Below, piece by piece: positions 36,601 to 43,462 of a DNA stretch of 64,000 bases. A model generated the notes under the pieces. It made no database searches. It saw only the letters and a list, made by a program, of their open reading frames with translations, and was not told the origin of the DNA. Source of the DNA: Leifsonia sp. SCN 70-46 (GTDB lineage: Bacteria; Actinomycetota; Actinomycetes; Actinomycetales; Microbacteriaceae). The position numbers and the translations under genes are program-made. Location of the stretch: positions 434,001 to 498,000 of the forward strand of contig MEFY01000002.1 of assembly GCA_001725325.1 (NCBI GenBank), written 5' to 3'. Each line of letters opens with the position of its first letter. Position 1 is the first letter of the stretch.

Positions 36601-37771
36601 CGATCGCGAGACCCAAAGTTCCCGAGACCTGACTAGACGGATAACGGTCGTACATGTCGCCGGCAACCAACACGTTTCGGACTAGAGCGGGGAGCATCTT
36701 CTCGGCCAGCTTTGGGTGCGAGCGCAGGAGCTCCGCGATGGCCGCGCCAGCCGTCGCACGATCGAACTCCGCCAACTGACGTTCGGGTTTTGAAGCGCCT
36801 GAGCCGGGAGGCAGGATTAGGCTCGCCCCCACCTTCGGCCCTGGAAGCATCGATTCCAGAACGATCTGTAGGCGTGCGGGCGCCCTACCCGCTAGCAAGT
36901 GAAGGGCCGGAGCATTGGTCGACCTGCTCGGTACCAGATGTCCGACCGACTCGTAGCTCGGCGCAAACGCGACCTTCAACATCGACCGCGTGACGCTGTC
37001 GGAAAAGTGGGCTTCACTAGACAGGTCGGGGAATTGAACGAGGACCTGAGCTGCCTCAACGCTCCGTCCACGCCCGAGCACGACGAGCGAAAGCGCGACG
37101 AGTGTCTCCCGAAGCGAAGGTCTGGAAACGGCAACGATCCGGAGCGGTTCAAGCAACTTGTACAGTTTCTGCGTCGCAACCAGGTTCAGGAGCACACCGA
37201 CGACGGATTCATCAAATGCGTCTGGCGCTCTCTCGGCGAGCGCAACAAGGCGAGCGCGCGCCGCCTCTTCCTCATCGCGACTCGGAGACGTTGATGGGTC
37301 TGGATCCAGTATGTCCAACGCACTCATGATTGAGACTCGCGAGGGGTTGGATGAAGCGTTGCCCGCCAACCGAGCTTTCGACCGCTGAACCCACTCCGCG
37401 CGAATCGCATCTGCCTCAGCGGCGGCGCGCGCTTCTGCTTCGGCGTTTGCGTGAGCCTGGGCCTCCATCACGGTCGCAAAAGTCGGCAGTCGTCCCGTCG
37501 GCTTTCGGAGGTCGCAACCGATGCAGTGCTCTTCGTAGAACGAACCGGCCACGAAGCCGAGGTCCATCCCACCCATGCTCCCGATAGCCTTCGGGCATCG
37601 GACACGGCGCATATTGATAGGGAGCCCGGTCTGCGCTTCGAGCATGCCGCGACCCCCGGCCTCGAAGAACTCCATGTGCTGGCAGTGGTCATGGCATAGC
37701 TGCATGATCTCGCGGTTCTGAATTCCGGTGGCGATTGCCGAATCAAACTGATCGTCCATGCCTAGAGCCAT
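33602..37771 (-). CDS. 1,389-residue protein with N-terminal Cys cluster and C-terminal PD-(D/E)XK nuclease
   Basis: I do not recognise the whole architecture. Residues 26-86 hold a zinc-type cluster (Cys26, Cys30, Cys59, Cys83-x2-Cys86). Residues about 104-135 form an Ala/Glu-rich coiled coil. About 160-1,050 is long alpha-helical sequence without clear repeats. A beta-rich part follows around 1,080-1,200. The last 140 residues show a RecB/Cas4-like nuclease: Glu1250, Asp1283 (GFLDI), ELK at 1292-1294 and QATQY at 1313-1317. The ATG at 37771 has no ribosome-binding site and seems leaderless. The frame open farther upstream only mirrors the SIR2 gene. It is divergent from SIR2 across 112 bp. 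A large DNA- or RNA-cutting defence effector is plausible. Confidence 0.75.
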   Translation of the reverse strand: MALGMDDQFDSAIATGIQNREIMQLCHDHCQHMEFFEAGGRGMLEAQTGLPINMRRVRCPKAIGSMGGMDLGFVAGSFYEEHCIGCDLRKPTGRLPTFATVMEAQAHANAEAEARAAAEADAIRAEWVQRSKARLAGNASSNPSRVSIMSALDILDPDPSTSPSRDEEEAARARLVALAERAPDAFDESVVGVLLNLVATQKLYKLLEPLRIVAVSRPSLRETLVALSLVVLGRGRSVEAAQVLVQFPDLSSEAHFSDSVTRSMLKVAFAPSYESVGHLVPSRSTNAPALHLLAGRAPARLQIVLESMLPGPKVGASLILPPGSGASKPERQLAEFDRATAGAAIAELLRSHPKLAEKMLPALVRNVLVAGDMYDRYPSSQVSGTLGLAIALKVGDVPALLDATGAWCSNEQREALFNIWRELDRIVADKGRWFNSKDLKVSVETAIALKDQMLQVAMSMTAGRWGAEVAADAGQLIEDLAKEDAKWAFEHRDAFLGGVLAALNAMSVKKISPLITKDSTAPSVLTGLEDMSRVQAFGVVVRCLLTAVEQAAAEDPVVVLASLRALIDDYRNNDADKSRDNLAWYIVPLFGRIGASHGARPGVLRTIVPQLHTYLVSEDVSTTARAIEAWSEIHAKHPLPSTLEDLLPALLADAHLVVIKAMLKAAVSMNWTEDGRRRLFVYSLRLCASLPATGDEGELLLPAIRATFRLAKKLGDTLKTSEGIALVRAGDLDGYDLRDVLRFPWSEELAQSRQMAALRLRQFEDPSINDRFNNHDDREAVDLLKVGPGLVDLELSQLSAAAASFELEAAWSSLEVVEVAWRAGRSADALELVNGLTARLPDHEAIDLQRKAFALVASAIRHELNLPGDPPEAPPTHQVKYLADLYNQTVVRRQIRETLQGVSSDGAADIPDRIDMRSSALARLGKTLASASQRRTPTSAYLRAIASLAIAGGHLLKMDAAEHRGDADSADTARRAARRTAQSLSKELLAQLPENDPIGKLVLEASKAVQALEDGSGVDALLESWTGLPVPLQIIAGSPFERRSDRRANASTPAEVPDVGVVFVSVNNQQITGPMVLKPNTVYSLGTEVLPGEWPLWASSLELEFISQFDDDAISMPRYSWTKRDLDDSTRLKGTATILLNFRLPSGQSAPPFLVALWWTGSINGEPVRRRLNVAGHAQIRIRPFDSSRDALTAYPVFDERLLELYGRLPDAGFDDEDIQSFCRLFTAICRIGLRMTWDKDYKRGQKVRESKFQADLFKGLMADPALQGRVVQGTPLGLGFLDIRHDRITAELKVERYVAVSKETAPKYMGQATQYAAADGSRLAILAILDMSAKELPVGTPENYIFELYPEQHGMRNPEAPSLVATIVVNGNMPSPSSWSRKRRPKVS

Positions 37772-37883
37772 GTTCAGAGTGTGCCACCGACGTGCGACCC
37801 AAAGGGCGTCCCTTTGACTGGGTAGTGTGCGCCCTGGGTAACGACACTTCAGTCCGCTCTGCCCTTCCTCCCTATACCGTTTG

Positions 37884-39647
37884 ATGGTGACCTTCTTCGA
37901 CCCACGCCCAAGTCTCGCCACGGCCCTTGTCGGCCAGCCCGGCGTGTACGCATTGCTGATTGGGTCGGGCGTCTCGACGGGCGCGGGCATTCCAACTGGT
38001 TGGGAGGTCGTGGATGCCTTAGCCCGACGGGCCGCAGTGGCTGCGGGTTCAACGGTAGATGAGGGTTTCGATCCTTCGGGGTGGTGGGAAAGCCAAGGCA
38101 GCTCTCTGCCACTCGGGTACTCAAGCCTGCTGGGGGTGCTGGGCAGCACACCGGCCGCGAGGAGAGCGCTCCTCGCCCCGTTCTTCGTTCCTTCCGATGA
38201 GGAACGAGAGATCGGGCTCAAGGTCCCCGGCCCGTCGCACGAGGCAATCGCCTCGCTCGTCCAAAAAGGGCTAGTGAGGGTAATTGTGACAACCAACTTC
38301 GACCGTCTGCTCGAACGCGCCATCGAGGCGCAGGGCATCAGTCCGCAGATCATCACTTCGGACGCGATGATCCAGGGCATGGAGCCGATGCAGCACATGC
38401 AGTGCACGATCATCAAGCTGCACGGTGACTATGCGGGACTTAGTCAGCGCAACACCATTGACGAGCTAGCGAGCTATCCAACGCGCACCCGTCGTCTCCT
38501 GAGTCGAGTTCTAGACGAGTACGGCCTCATCGTGAGCGGCTGGTCAGGAGAGTGGGATCCTGCTCTGGTCGGAGCTCTCCAGCAATCCGCAAATCGACGA
38601 TACCCGCTGTACTGGACGTCGCGATCGTCGCTCGGCGAGGTCGCTCAGTCCTTGACGACACGGTCGGGAGCTCACGTGATCGAGAACGTCAGCGCCGACG
38701 ACTTCTTTCCCGATCTACTAAGCAGAGTCGAAGCGCTGGAGTCGATGACAAATGCTCCCGCGTCATTCAACCTTCTGCTGAGTCAGCTCAAGAGAGCCTT
38801 GCCCGATCCCGTTCGACACATCGAAGTACGGGACCTTTTTGACCGGCAACTCGACCAGCTCCGCAACTACTTTCGCTCCCGGCCAACTGCCCCAGCCGAC
38901 AACAGTCGCGAAACTTGGGAATCGGGCTATACAGAAGTTGTGGCACGGAGCACCACGCTCGTCAAACTTCTCGTCGCCGGCGTTCACCTGGATCGCAATC
39001 GCGAACACACCGGGCTTTGGGTCGACATTATTCAAGAAGGGATGCGGGCGCGTGTCTCACCCGAAGCCGCATACAACCGGAGTTGGGACGACCTCCAACA
39101 CCTGCCAGCGCTGCTCCTCCTCACCGGCGGCGTAGCGGCCGCGGTCGCCGCGGGCCACGACGACGTTGCCGCCGCACTGCTCCGACGACCGCGATGGACA
39201 GACCCGTTTCGGCCCACTGAGCCGCAACCCGCGTACTACGTGCTCAAAGAAACTCGAGTCCTTCAAAAGGACCCGCTGAACGCGGTCCAGGGCGCTTGGC
39301 AGTTCCCGGCAAGTCACTTTCTCGTTGAGACGATGGTTCCTCTGCTGGACGGACTCGCTAATGGCCCCCAGGACGCGCGCAGCCTCGTATACAAAGCGGA
39401 GTACCGGTTCGCGCTTGCCACGTCCCTGTTCAAGGAGCCACATCTGATCGGGCTCGCTGCGTCGGGCGAGTTCCTCTTCGAGAGTCCAGTGCCACACCAG
39501 AGGCCGGCCCGTGGCTGGGCAGCAGACTTTCAGAAGTTTGGTTCTCCGGAGCCATGGAGGATCGAGAGCGGCAAGAAGCGCGCTGCCTTCGCCGAAACGC
39601 TGGAGGAACTCAGCCAGAGGCTCGAGGCGATCACACCCTCGGAATAG
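37884..39647 (+). CDS. SIR2-domain protein, candidate antiphage NADase
   Basis: 587 residues. The SIR2 Rossmann fold fills about 10-290: GSGVSTGAGIPTGWE (28-42), VIVTTNFDRLLE with Asn138 and Asp140, and IIKLHGD with His180. In defence sirtuins the Asn and His are the NAD-hydrolysing pair. VSGWSGEWDPAL is another nucleotide-binding strand. The remaining 300 residues are helical and could be the sensor. TATACC at about 37873-37878 lies a few bases before the ATG at 37884, suggesting a leaderless mRNA; TTG 37881 and GTG 37887 are alternatives. Divergent from the giant nuclease. NAD depletion upon phage infection is inferred from the family. Confidence 0.8.
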   Translation: MVTFFDPRPSLATALVGQPGVYALLIGSGVSTGAGIPTGWEVVDALARRAAVAAGSTVDEGFDPSGWWESQGSSLPLGYSSLLGVLGSTPAARRALLAPFFVPSDEEREIGLKVPGPSHEAIASLVQKGLVRVIVTTNFDRLLERAIEAQGISPQIITSDAMIQGMEPMQHMQCTIIKLHGDYAGLSQRNTIDELASYPTRTRRLLSRVLDEYGLIVSGWSGEWDPALVGALQQSANRRYPLYWTSRSSLGEVAQSLTTRSGAHVIENVSADDFFPDLLSRVEALESMTNAPASFNLLLSQLKRALPDPVRHIEVRDLFDRQLDQLRNYFRSRPTAPADNSRETWESGYTEVVARSTTLVKLLVAGVHLDRNREHTGLWVDIIQEGMRARVSPEAAYNRSWDDLQHLPALLLLTGGVAAAVAAGHDDVAAALLRRPRWTDPFRPTEPQPAYYVLKETRVLQKDPLNAVQGAWQFPASHFLVETMVPLLDGLANGPQDARSLVYKAEYRFALATSLFKEPHLIGLAASGEFLFESPVPHQRPARGWAADFQKFGSPEPWRIESGKKRAAFAETLEELSQRLEAITPSE

Positions 39648-39648
39648 A

Positions 39649-39669
39649 CGCCTCCGCTTCGTCGAGGCG
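39649..39669 (+). terminator. weak hairpin after SIR2 gene
   Basis: CGCCTC (39649-39654) pairs with GAGGCG (39664-39669) directly after the SIR2 stop. It is a short stem without a T-tract in a 131-bp convergent gap that otherwise shows no gene. Confidence 0.35.
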
Positions 39670-39778
39670 ACGGTTTGCGGTCGGTAGCTCCGGCCCGAAC
39701 TCGCTGAGATCAGAGGCTAGCGCTCGCTTCCCTCGGTCTCCAATGGAAACGCGTGGCAGCGCTGTTGGCGATGATCGA

Positions 39779-40567
39779 CTAGAGCAACGGCTCATATGCG
39801 ATCTCGTCTTTGAATCGGCGTTGCTCGAGCGGCAGCACGGCATCCAAGCGAAACGGCATGCTCAGCTTGGTGCTGAACTGCTGCAAGCGTGACATCTCGT
39901 CGGTCGAGCCCTCGATGTGGGCGATGACCCAGGCCGACAGCATGCAGCACGAGGCAAGGGCGTAGAGGACTTCGTGATCGCCGTCGCTCTCTGGCTTCAG
40001 CTTTAGGAACATCTCGCCGTCGTCATTCGAGTCAATCGCATCGAGGGCGGCCTGGTGCGTGACGTGCGTCACTTGCGACATGACCTTGTAGGTCGTGCGC
40101 AGGAAGGCGTTGTTATCCAAGGACTTGAACATCTCCGTGACCTTCGGGAGCTTCGCGCCTTGGAGCACGTGAGCCTTGTACTCGGCGACATGATCGGCGG
40201 CATCCGGGTCGGAGCTCTCTTCATAGAGAACCTGCGCGAGGGTGAACTGGTCCCACGTCCGTGAAACGCGGAACCGATGGAGTCCTCCCTCGACTAAGTG
40301 GGCCCATTGAGCCGTGACTGCGTGCTCGAGCGCCGACCGGACAAGGATCTGACCCTCATTGTTGAACCCTGCCTTCCGCAATCTCAAGTAGGACTGCGCC
40401 AGCCGGCGCACTCGATGAGCAACCCCGAACAGGAGGAGGAAGTCGTCGTCCATGCCGTCTGCAGGCAGGTACCGATCGCGCACTCGCGGTTCTTGCACGT
40501 ACCGAAGGATGAACTTGAGAAGGTCCTCCTGCGAGGGCAATCGATCGCGCGCGGCAGGAGAAGGCAT
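39779..40567 (-). CDS. DUF5677-like helical protein of unknown function
   Basis: 262 residues from the ATG at 40567. Mostly alpha-helical with a pattern (LLLFGVAHRVRRLAQSYLRLRKAGFNNEGQILVRSALEHAVTAQWAH) seen in DUF5677-type proteins, which are frequent in mobile and defence islands. No catalytic motif was recognised. It is the gene nearest tRNA-Arg and convergent with the SIR2 gene. A stand-alone accessory or toxin-like role is possible but unsupported. Confidence 0.6.
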   Translation of the reverse strand: MPSPAARDRLPSQEDLLKFILRYVQEPRVRDRYLPADGMDDDFLLLFGVAHRVRRLAQSYLRLRKAGFNNEGQILVRSALEHAVTAQWAHLVEGGLHRFRVSRTWDQFTLAQVLYEESSDPDAADHVAEYKAHVLQGAKLPKVTEMFKSLDNNAFLRTTYKVMSQVTHVTHQAALDAIDSNDDGEMFLKLKPESDGDHEVLYALASCCMLSAWVIAHIEGSTDEMSRLQQFSTKLSMPFRLDAVLPLEQRRFKDEIAYEPLL

Positions 40568-40757
40568 GGCCAATGATCCCGCTCACCTCCGACTCTGACG
40601 GCGGCAGCCAAATGAAGGGTGGGCACGAACGAGCCCCAACTTCCCAGCAATCACAAGGCCGAGAAGGTCCCTTCAGAAATGAAATGTGGGCAAAATGTGG
40701 GCAAAGAAAAAACAGGCCAGCCTGCATCCTTCAAGAAAATGCAGGTCCTGTTTTGAG

Positions 40758-40779
40758 TGGTGCGCCCGGAGGGATTTGA
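40758..40779 (-). repeat. 22-bp duplication of the tRNA-Arg 3' end (attachment-like)
   Basis: These 22 bp are identical to 40966-40987, the CCA end, acceptor arm and start of the T arm of tRNA-Arg. Beyond them the match breaks down, so this is not a tRNA. Such 3'-end copies are usual attachment sites of integrative elements. It lies 208 bp from the tRNA copy. Confidence 0.75.
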
Positions 40780-40878
40780 CTCCCAACCCGAGCCGCCGGC
40801 CCATCGCGCGGCCTCACGCGGGTGCATCCTCATCGCAGGGCGCAATGGTCCGGACTGCGCGGGTCGGGGCCCACGAGC

Positions 40879-40947
40879 GGCTTCGCGTCCACCCGGGCGC
40901 ACCAATCAATCAGAGCGTGGGTTTAACGAATCAGGGCGTCACACGTA
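40879..40947 (+). repeat. right 69-bp direct repeat bounding the defence island
   Basis: 64 of 69 bases match 29061-29129. The copy ends 18 bp from the tRNA 3' end. Its segment at 40893-40913 is a perfect 21-bp inverted copy of 40957-40977, which includes the tRNA acceptor end and CCA. Confidence 0.85.
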
Positions 40948-40962
40948 TGCGACGCCCTGATT
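40929..40962 (-). terminator. hairpin downstream of tRNA-Arg
   Basis: AATCAGGGCGTC (40929-40940) and GACGCCCTGATT (40951-40962) form a perfect 12-bp stem with a 10-base loop, 3 bp beyond the tRNA CCA end on the tRNA strand. It probably ends tRNA transcription. One arm is part of the island boundary repeat. Confidence 0.6.
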
Positions 40963-40965
40963 GAT

Positions 40966-41041
40966 TGGTGCGCCCGGAGGGATTTGAACCCCCGGCCTAT
41001 TGATCCGTAGTCAATTGCTCTATCCGCTGAGCTACGGGCGC
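40966..41041 (-). tRNA. tRNA-Arg(ACG)
   Basis: The minus strand folds as a full cloverleaf of 76 nt. The acceptor arms are GCGCCCG and CGGGCGC, the D arm GCTC...GAGC, the anticodon stem ATTGA/TCAAT with loop CTACGGA (anticodon ACG), the T arm GGGGG/CCCTC-type with TTCAAAT, discriminator A and an encoded CCA. It reads CGN arginine codons. It is the integration target for the neighbouring island. Confidence 0.95.
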
Positions 41042-41109
41042 AGTCCTGTTGATCGAAACCAACCTGACAACTATACCAGTGCGTCGGGGGCCGCTTGTAC
41101 CCTGTCGGC

Positions 41110-41496
41110 ATGGCCACCTGGGACGACGTCGACCGCCTCGCGCGCGAGCTCCCCGACGTGGTCGCGGGCAGCGACACGAACGGCCTCAAGTGGGAGGTGC
41201 ACAAGAAGTACTTCGCCTACGAGCGGCCCCTGCGCAAGCGCGATCTGGCCGAGCTGGGCGACGCGGCGCCCACGGGCGAGATCCTCGGGCTGCGGGTGGC
41301 CGACCTCGACGACAAGCGCGGGCTCATCGGCAGCAACCCCGAGGTGTTCTTCACCATCCCGCACTACGCCGAGTGGCCGGCGGTGCTCGTGCTGCTCGAG
41401 AAGATCGACGAGGAGCAGCTGCGCGAGGTCGTCACCGACGCGTGGCTGTGCCGCGCCCCGAAGCGGCTCGCCGCGAAGTTCCTGGCGGAAGCATGA
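41110..41496 (+). CDS. MmcQ/YjbR-family protein
   Basis: 128 residues starting MATWDDVDRLARELPDVVAG. The family pattern is EVHKKYFAYERPL, GLRVADLDDKRGLIG, FFTIPHYAEWPAVLV and DAWLCRAPKRLAAKF. These CyaY-like-fold proteins may bind DNA; their role is unknown. The stop overlaps the next start (ATGA). Confidence 0.85.
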   Translation: MATWDDVDRLARELPDVVAGSDTNGLKWEVHKKYFAYERPLRKRDLAELGDAAPTGEILGLRVADLDDKRGLIGSNPEVFFTIPHYAEWPAVLVLLEKIDEEQLREVVTDAWLCRAPKRLAAKFLAEA

Positions 41497-42254
41497 CAGC
41501 GCTCGACCGGTCGGGCTACACCCTCGACTTCGAGGATCGGTTCGCCGCCCTCGACGAGCGCCGCTGGCTGCCCTTCTACCTGCCCCAGTGGGCGAGCCGC
41601 GAGGCCACCCGCGCGCGGTACGAGACCGGTCCGGGGCTCACGCTCCTCATCGAGGAGGACCAGCAGCCGTGGGCTCCCCAGTACGACGGGCCGCTGCGGG
41701 TCACCAACCTGCAGACGGGCGTGCGGTCGGGGCCGCTCGGCAGCCACGACGGGCAGCTGCGCTTCAAGCCCGAGGTGGTCGTGAGCGAGGAGCAGACGAC
41801 CGAGGCGCTCTACACCCCGACGCAGGGGCTCGTGGAGGTGCGGTCGAAGGCGATCGCGCAGCCCAACTGCATGGTCGCGCTCTGGCTCATCGGGTTCGAG
41901 GAGTCGCCGCACGAGTCCGGCGAGATCTGCCTCATGGAGATCTTCGGCAACGAGGTCGAGGCGGGCCGCGCGAGCGTCGGCATGGGCATCCACCCGTGGC
42001 ACGACCCCGACCTCGTCGACGACTTCGAGAAGATCACCCTGACGGGCGACGCCACCGAGGCGCACACCTACTCGGTCGAGTGGATGCCCGGCCGCACGCG
42101 CTGGTACCTCGACGACCTGCTCGTGAAGCAGTCGGAGCAGGCGCCCGACTACCCGATGCAGCTCATGCTCGACGTCTATGAGTTCGAACCGGGCGGGCAG
42201 TACCCCAAGCGCTTCGAGGTGGAGTTCGTGCGGGGGTGGACGCGCACCGCCTAG
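41493..42254 (+). CDS. GH16-like concanavalin-A-fold protein
   Basis: 253 residues. It has the jelly-roll layout of GH16 enzymes: LDFEDRFAALDERRWLPFY at the start, LVEVRSKAIAQPNCMVALWLIGFE before the active-site strand GEICLMEIFGNE, then HTYSVEWMPGRTRWYLDDLLV. The usual E-x-D-x-x-E becomes E-I-C-L-M-E; the middle Asp is missing, so catalysis is uncertain. No signal peptide, unlike secreted GH16. Translationally coupled to the YjbR gene. Confidence 0.75.
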   Translation: MTALDRSGYTLDFEDRFAALDERRWLPFYLPQWASREATRARYETGPGLTLLIEEDQQPWAPQYDGPLRVTNLQTGVRSGPLGSHDGQLRFKPEVVVSEEQTTEALYTPTQGLVEVRSKAIAQPNCMVALWLIGFEESPHESGEICLMEIFGNEVEAGRASVGMGIHPWHDPDLVDDFEKITLTGDATEAHTYSVEWMPGRTRWYLDDLLVKQSEQAPDYPMQLMLDVYEFEPGGQYPKRFEVEFVRGWTRTA

Positions 42255-42271
42255 GCTGTCCCCGGTACCAC

Positions 42272-43462
42272 ATGAGCTCCACATCCTCAGCGCCGAGCAG
42301 GGCGATGCCCGCCGCCCTCCTGCTCCTCACCGTGCTCGTCGTCGCGGCGACACTGCGCGCCTCCATCACGTCGGTCGGCCCCGTGCTCGGGCTGCTGAGC
42401 GCCGACACCGGCCTCGGCGAGAGCCAGCTCGGCCTGCTGGGCGCGCTGCCGCTCATCGCGTTCGCCGTCGTCTCGCCGCTCGTGCACGTCGTCTCCCAGC
42501 GCTTCGGCCCGGAGCGCACCGTGCTCGTCGCCCTCGTCGTGCTCACGGGCGCGACGGTGCTGCGCTCGGTCGCCGGCTGGGACGGCTGGCTGTGGGTCGG
42601 CACGGCGATCATCGGCGCGGCCATCGCCGTCGGCAACGTGCTGCTGCCGTCGCTCGTGAAGCGCGACTTCCCCGGCCGCACGGCCCGCACGACGGGCATC
42701 TACTCCGCAGTGCTGAGCGCGTTCGCCGCCATCGCGTCGGGCGTCGCGCTCCCCATCGGCGAGGCCTTCGGCTGGCGCATCGCCGTGGGATGCTGGGCGC
42801 TCCTGGCCCTCGTCGGCGCGATCATCTGGGCGCCGCGGGCGCTCCGCGCGACGACCCTGCCCGAGCCCCAGCCCTCCACGGCCGGCCGCTCCATGTGGAC
42901 CTCGGCGACCGCGTGGCACGTCGCCCTCTTCATGGGCACTCAGTCCACGACGTTCTACCTGCTCGTCAACTGGCTGCCCACGATCGAGGTGGGTATGGGC
43001 GTCGCGCCGCTCGTGGCGGGGCTGCACCTTTTCCTCTTCCAGGTCGTCGGCATCCTCGCGGGACTCGCTGTACCTCTGCTCATGCGCGAGCGCGGCGACC
43101 TGCGGGCGGTGGCGGCAGGATGCACGGCCCTCATGCTCGCGGCGATGCTCGGACTGCTGCTCGCGCCGGCGGTCCCCCTGCTCTGGGTCGCCGTCGCGGG
43201 AGCCAGCTCCGGCGCCACCCTCGTCATCGCCCTCACCTTCATCGCGCAGCGGGCCCGCAGCACCGCCGACGCGGGGCGCCTCTCGGGCATGGTGCAGAGC
43301 GTCGGCTACCTGCTCGCGACGCTCGGCCCCATCGGCGCCGGAGTGCTGCTCGAGCTCACGGGCGCGTGGCAGTCCGCGGTGGTGGCGGTGGCCGTGGTCG
43401 CCGTGCTCCAGATCCTCACCTCACTGCTCGCGGGTCGGGACCGGTTCACCCACCCCGCGTGA
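42272..43462 (+). CDS. CynX/NimT-family MFS transporter
   Basis: 396 residues and 12 predicted helices. LRASITSVGPVLGLLSADTGL after helix 1 and GNVLLPSLVKRDFPGR in helix 4 are characteristic of the CynX/NimT (cyanate/nitroimidazole) MFS family; family substrates differ widely. The ATG at 42272 follows the GH16-like gene by 17 bp. The 3' end overlaps the convergent hydrolase by 17 bp. Confidence 0.88.
   Translation: MSSTSSAPSRAMPAALLLLTVLVVAATLRASITSVGPVLGLLSADTGLGESQLGLLGALPLIAFAVVSPLVHVVSQRFGPERTVLVALVVLTGATVLRSVAGWDGWLWVGTAIIGAAIAVGNVLLPSLVKRDFPGRTARTTGIYSAVLSAFAAIASGVALPIGEAFGWRIAVGCWALLALVGAIIWAPRALRATTLPEPQPSTAGRSMWTSATAWHVALFMGTQSTTFYLLVNWLPTIEVGMGVAPLVAGLHLFLFQVVGILAGLAVPLLMRERGDLRAVAAGCTALMLAAMLGLLLAPAVPLLWVAVAGASSGATLVIALTFIAQRARSTADAGRLSGMVQSVGYLLATLGPIGAGVLLELTGAWQSAVVAVAVVAVLQILTSLLAGRDRFTHPA

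Larger units (their letters stand above)
29130..40878. mobile_element. tRNA-Arg-associated defence island
   Basis: About 11.7 kb between the two 69-bp direct repeats, ending beside tRNA-Arg(ACG). Its base composition is visibly lower in GC than both flanks. Genes inside have leaderless-type starts and no chromosomal housekeeping role. Contents: a NACHT-nuclease gene with a small peptidase gene, a DUF3800-like gene, a giant nuclease gene, a SIR2 gene and a DUF5677-like gene. No integrase, transposase or conjugation gene was found, so the element is likely immobile now or moved by recombination between repeats. Confidence 0.75.
40568..40965. other. 398-bp non-coding island end with attachment-like repeats
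   Basis: No gene is supported here. It holds a tandem AATGTGGGCAAA repeat (about 40679-40703), CCTGCAT...ATGCAGG arms (about 40720-40744), a 22-bp copy of the tRNA-Arg 3' end (40758-40779), the right 69-bp repeat (40879-40947), and hairpins next to the tRNA. The mix is typical of a site visited by several tRNA-targeting elements. Confidence 0.7.

Noticed and set aside
37772-38416. N-terminal extension of the giant nuclease gene
   Set aside because: This part lies opposite the SIR2 coding region, has low-complexity sequence and would remove the shared promoter. The ATG at 37771 fits better.
40679-40779. Possible remnant of an integrase gene (frame reading MWAKCGQ)
   Set aside because: Too short, no integrase catalytic residues, and it overlaps attachment-like repeats. 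Treated as non-coding.
40758-40830. A second tRNA gene
   Set aside because: Only the 22-bp 3' end matches tRNA-Arg; no anticodon arm or 5' acceptor strand can be folded.
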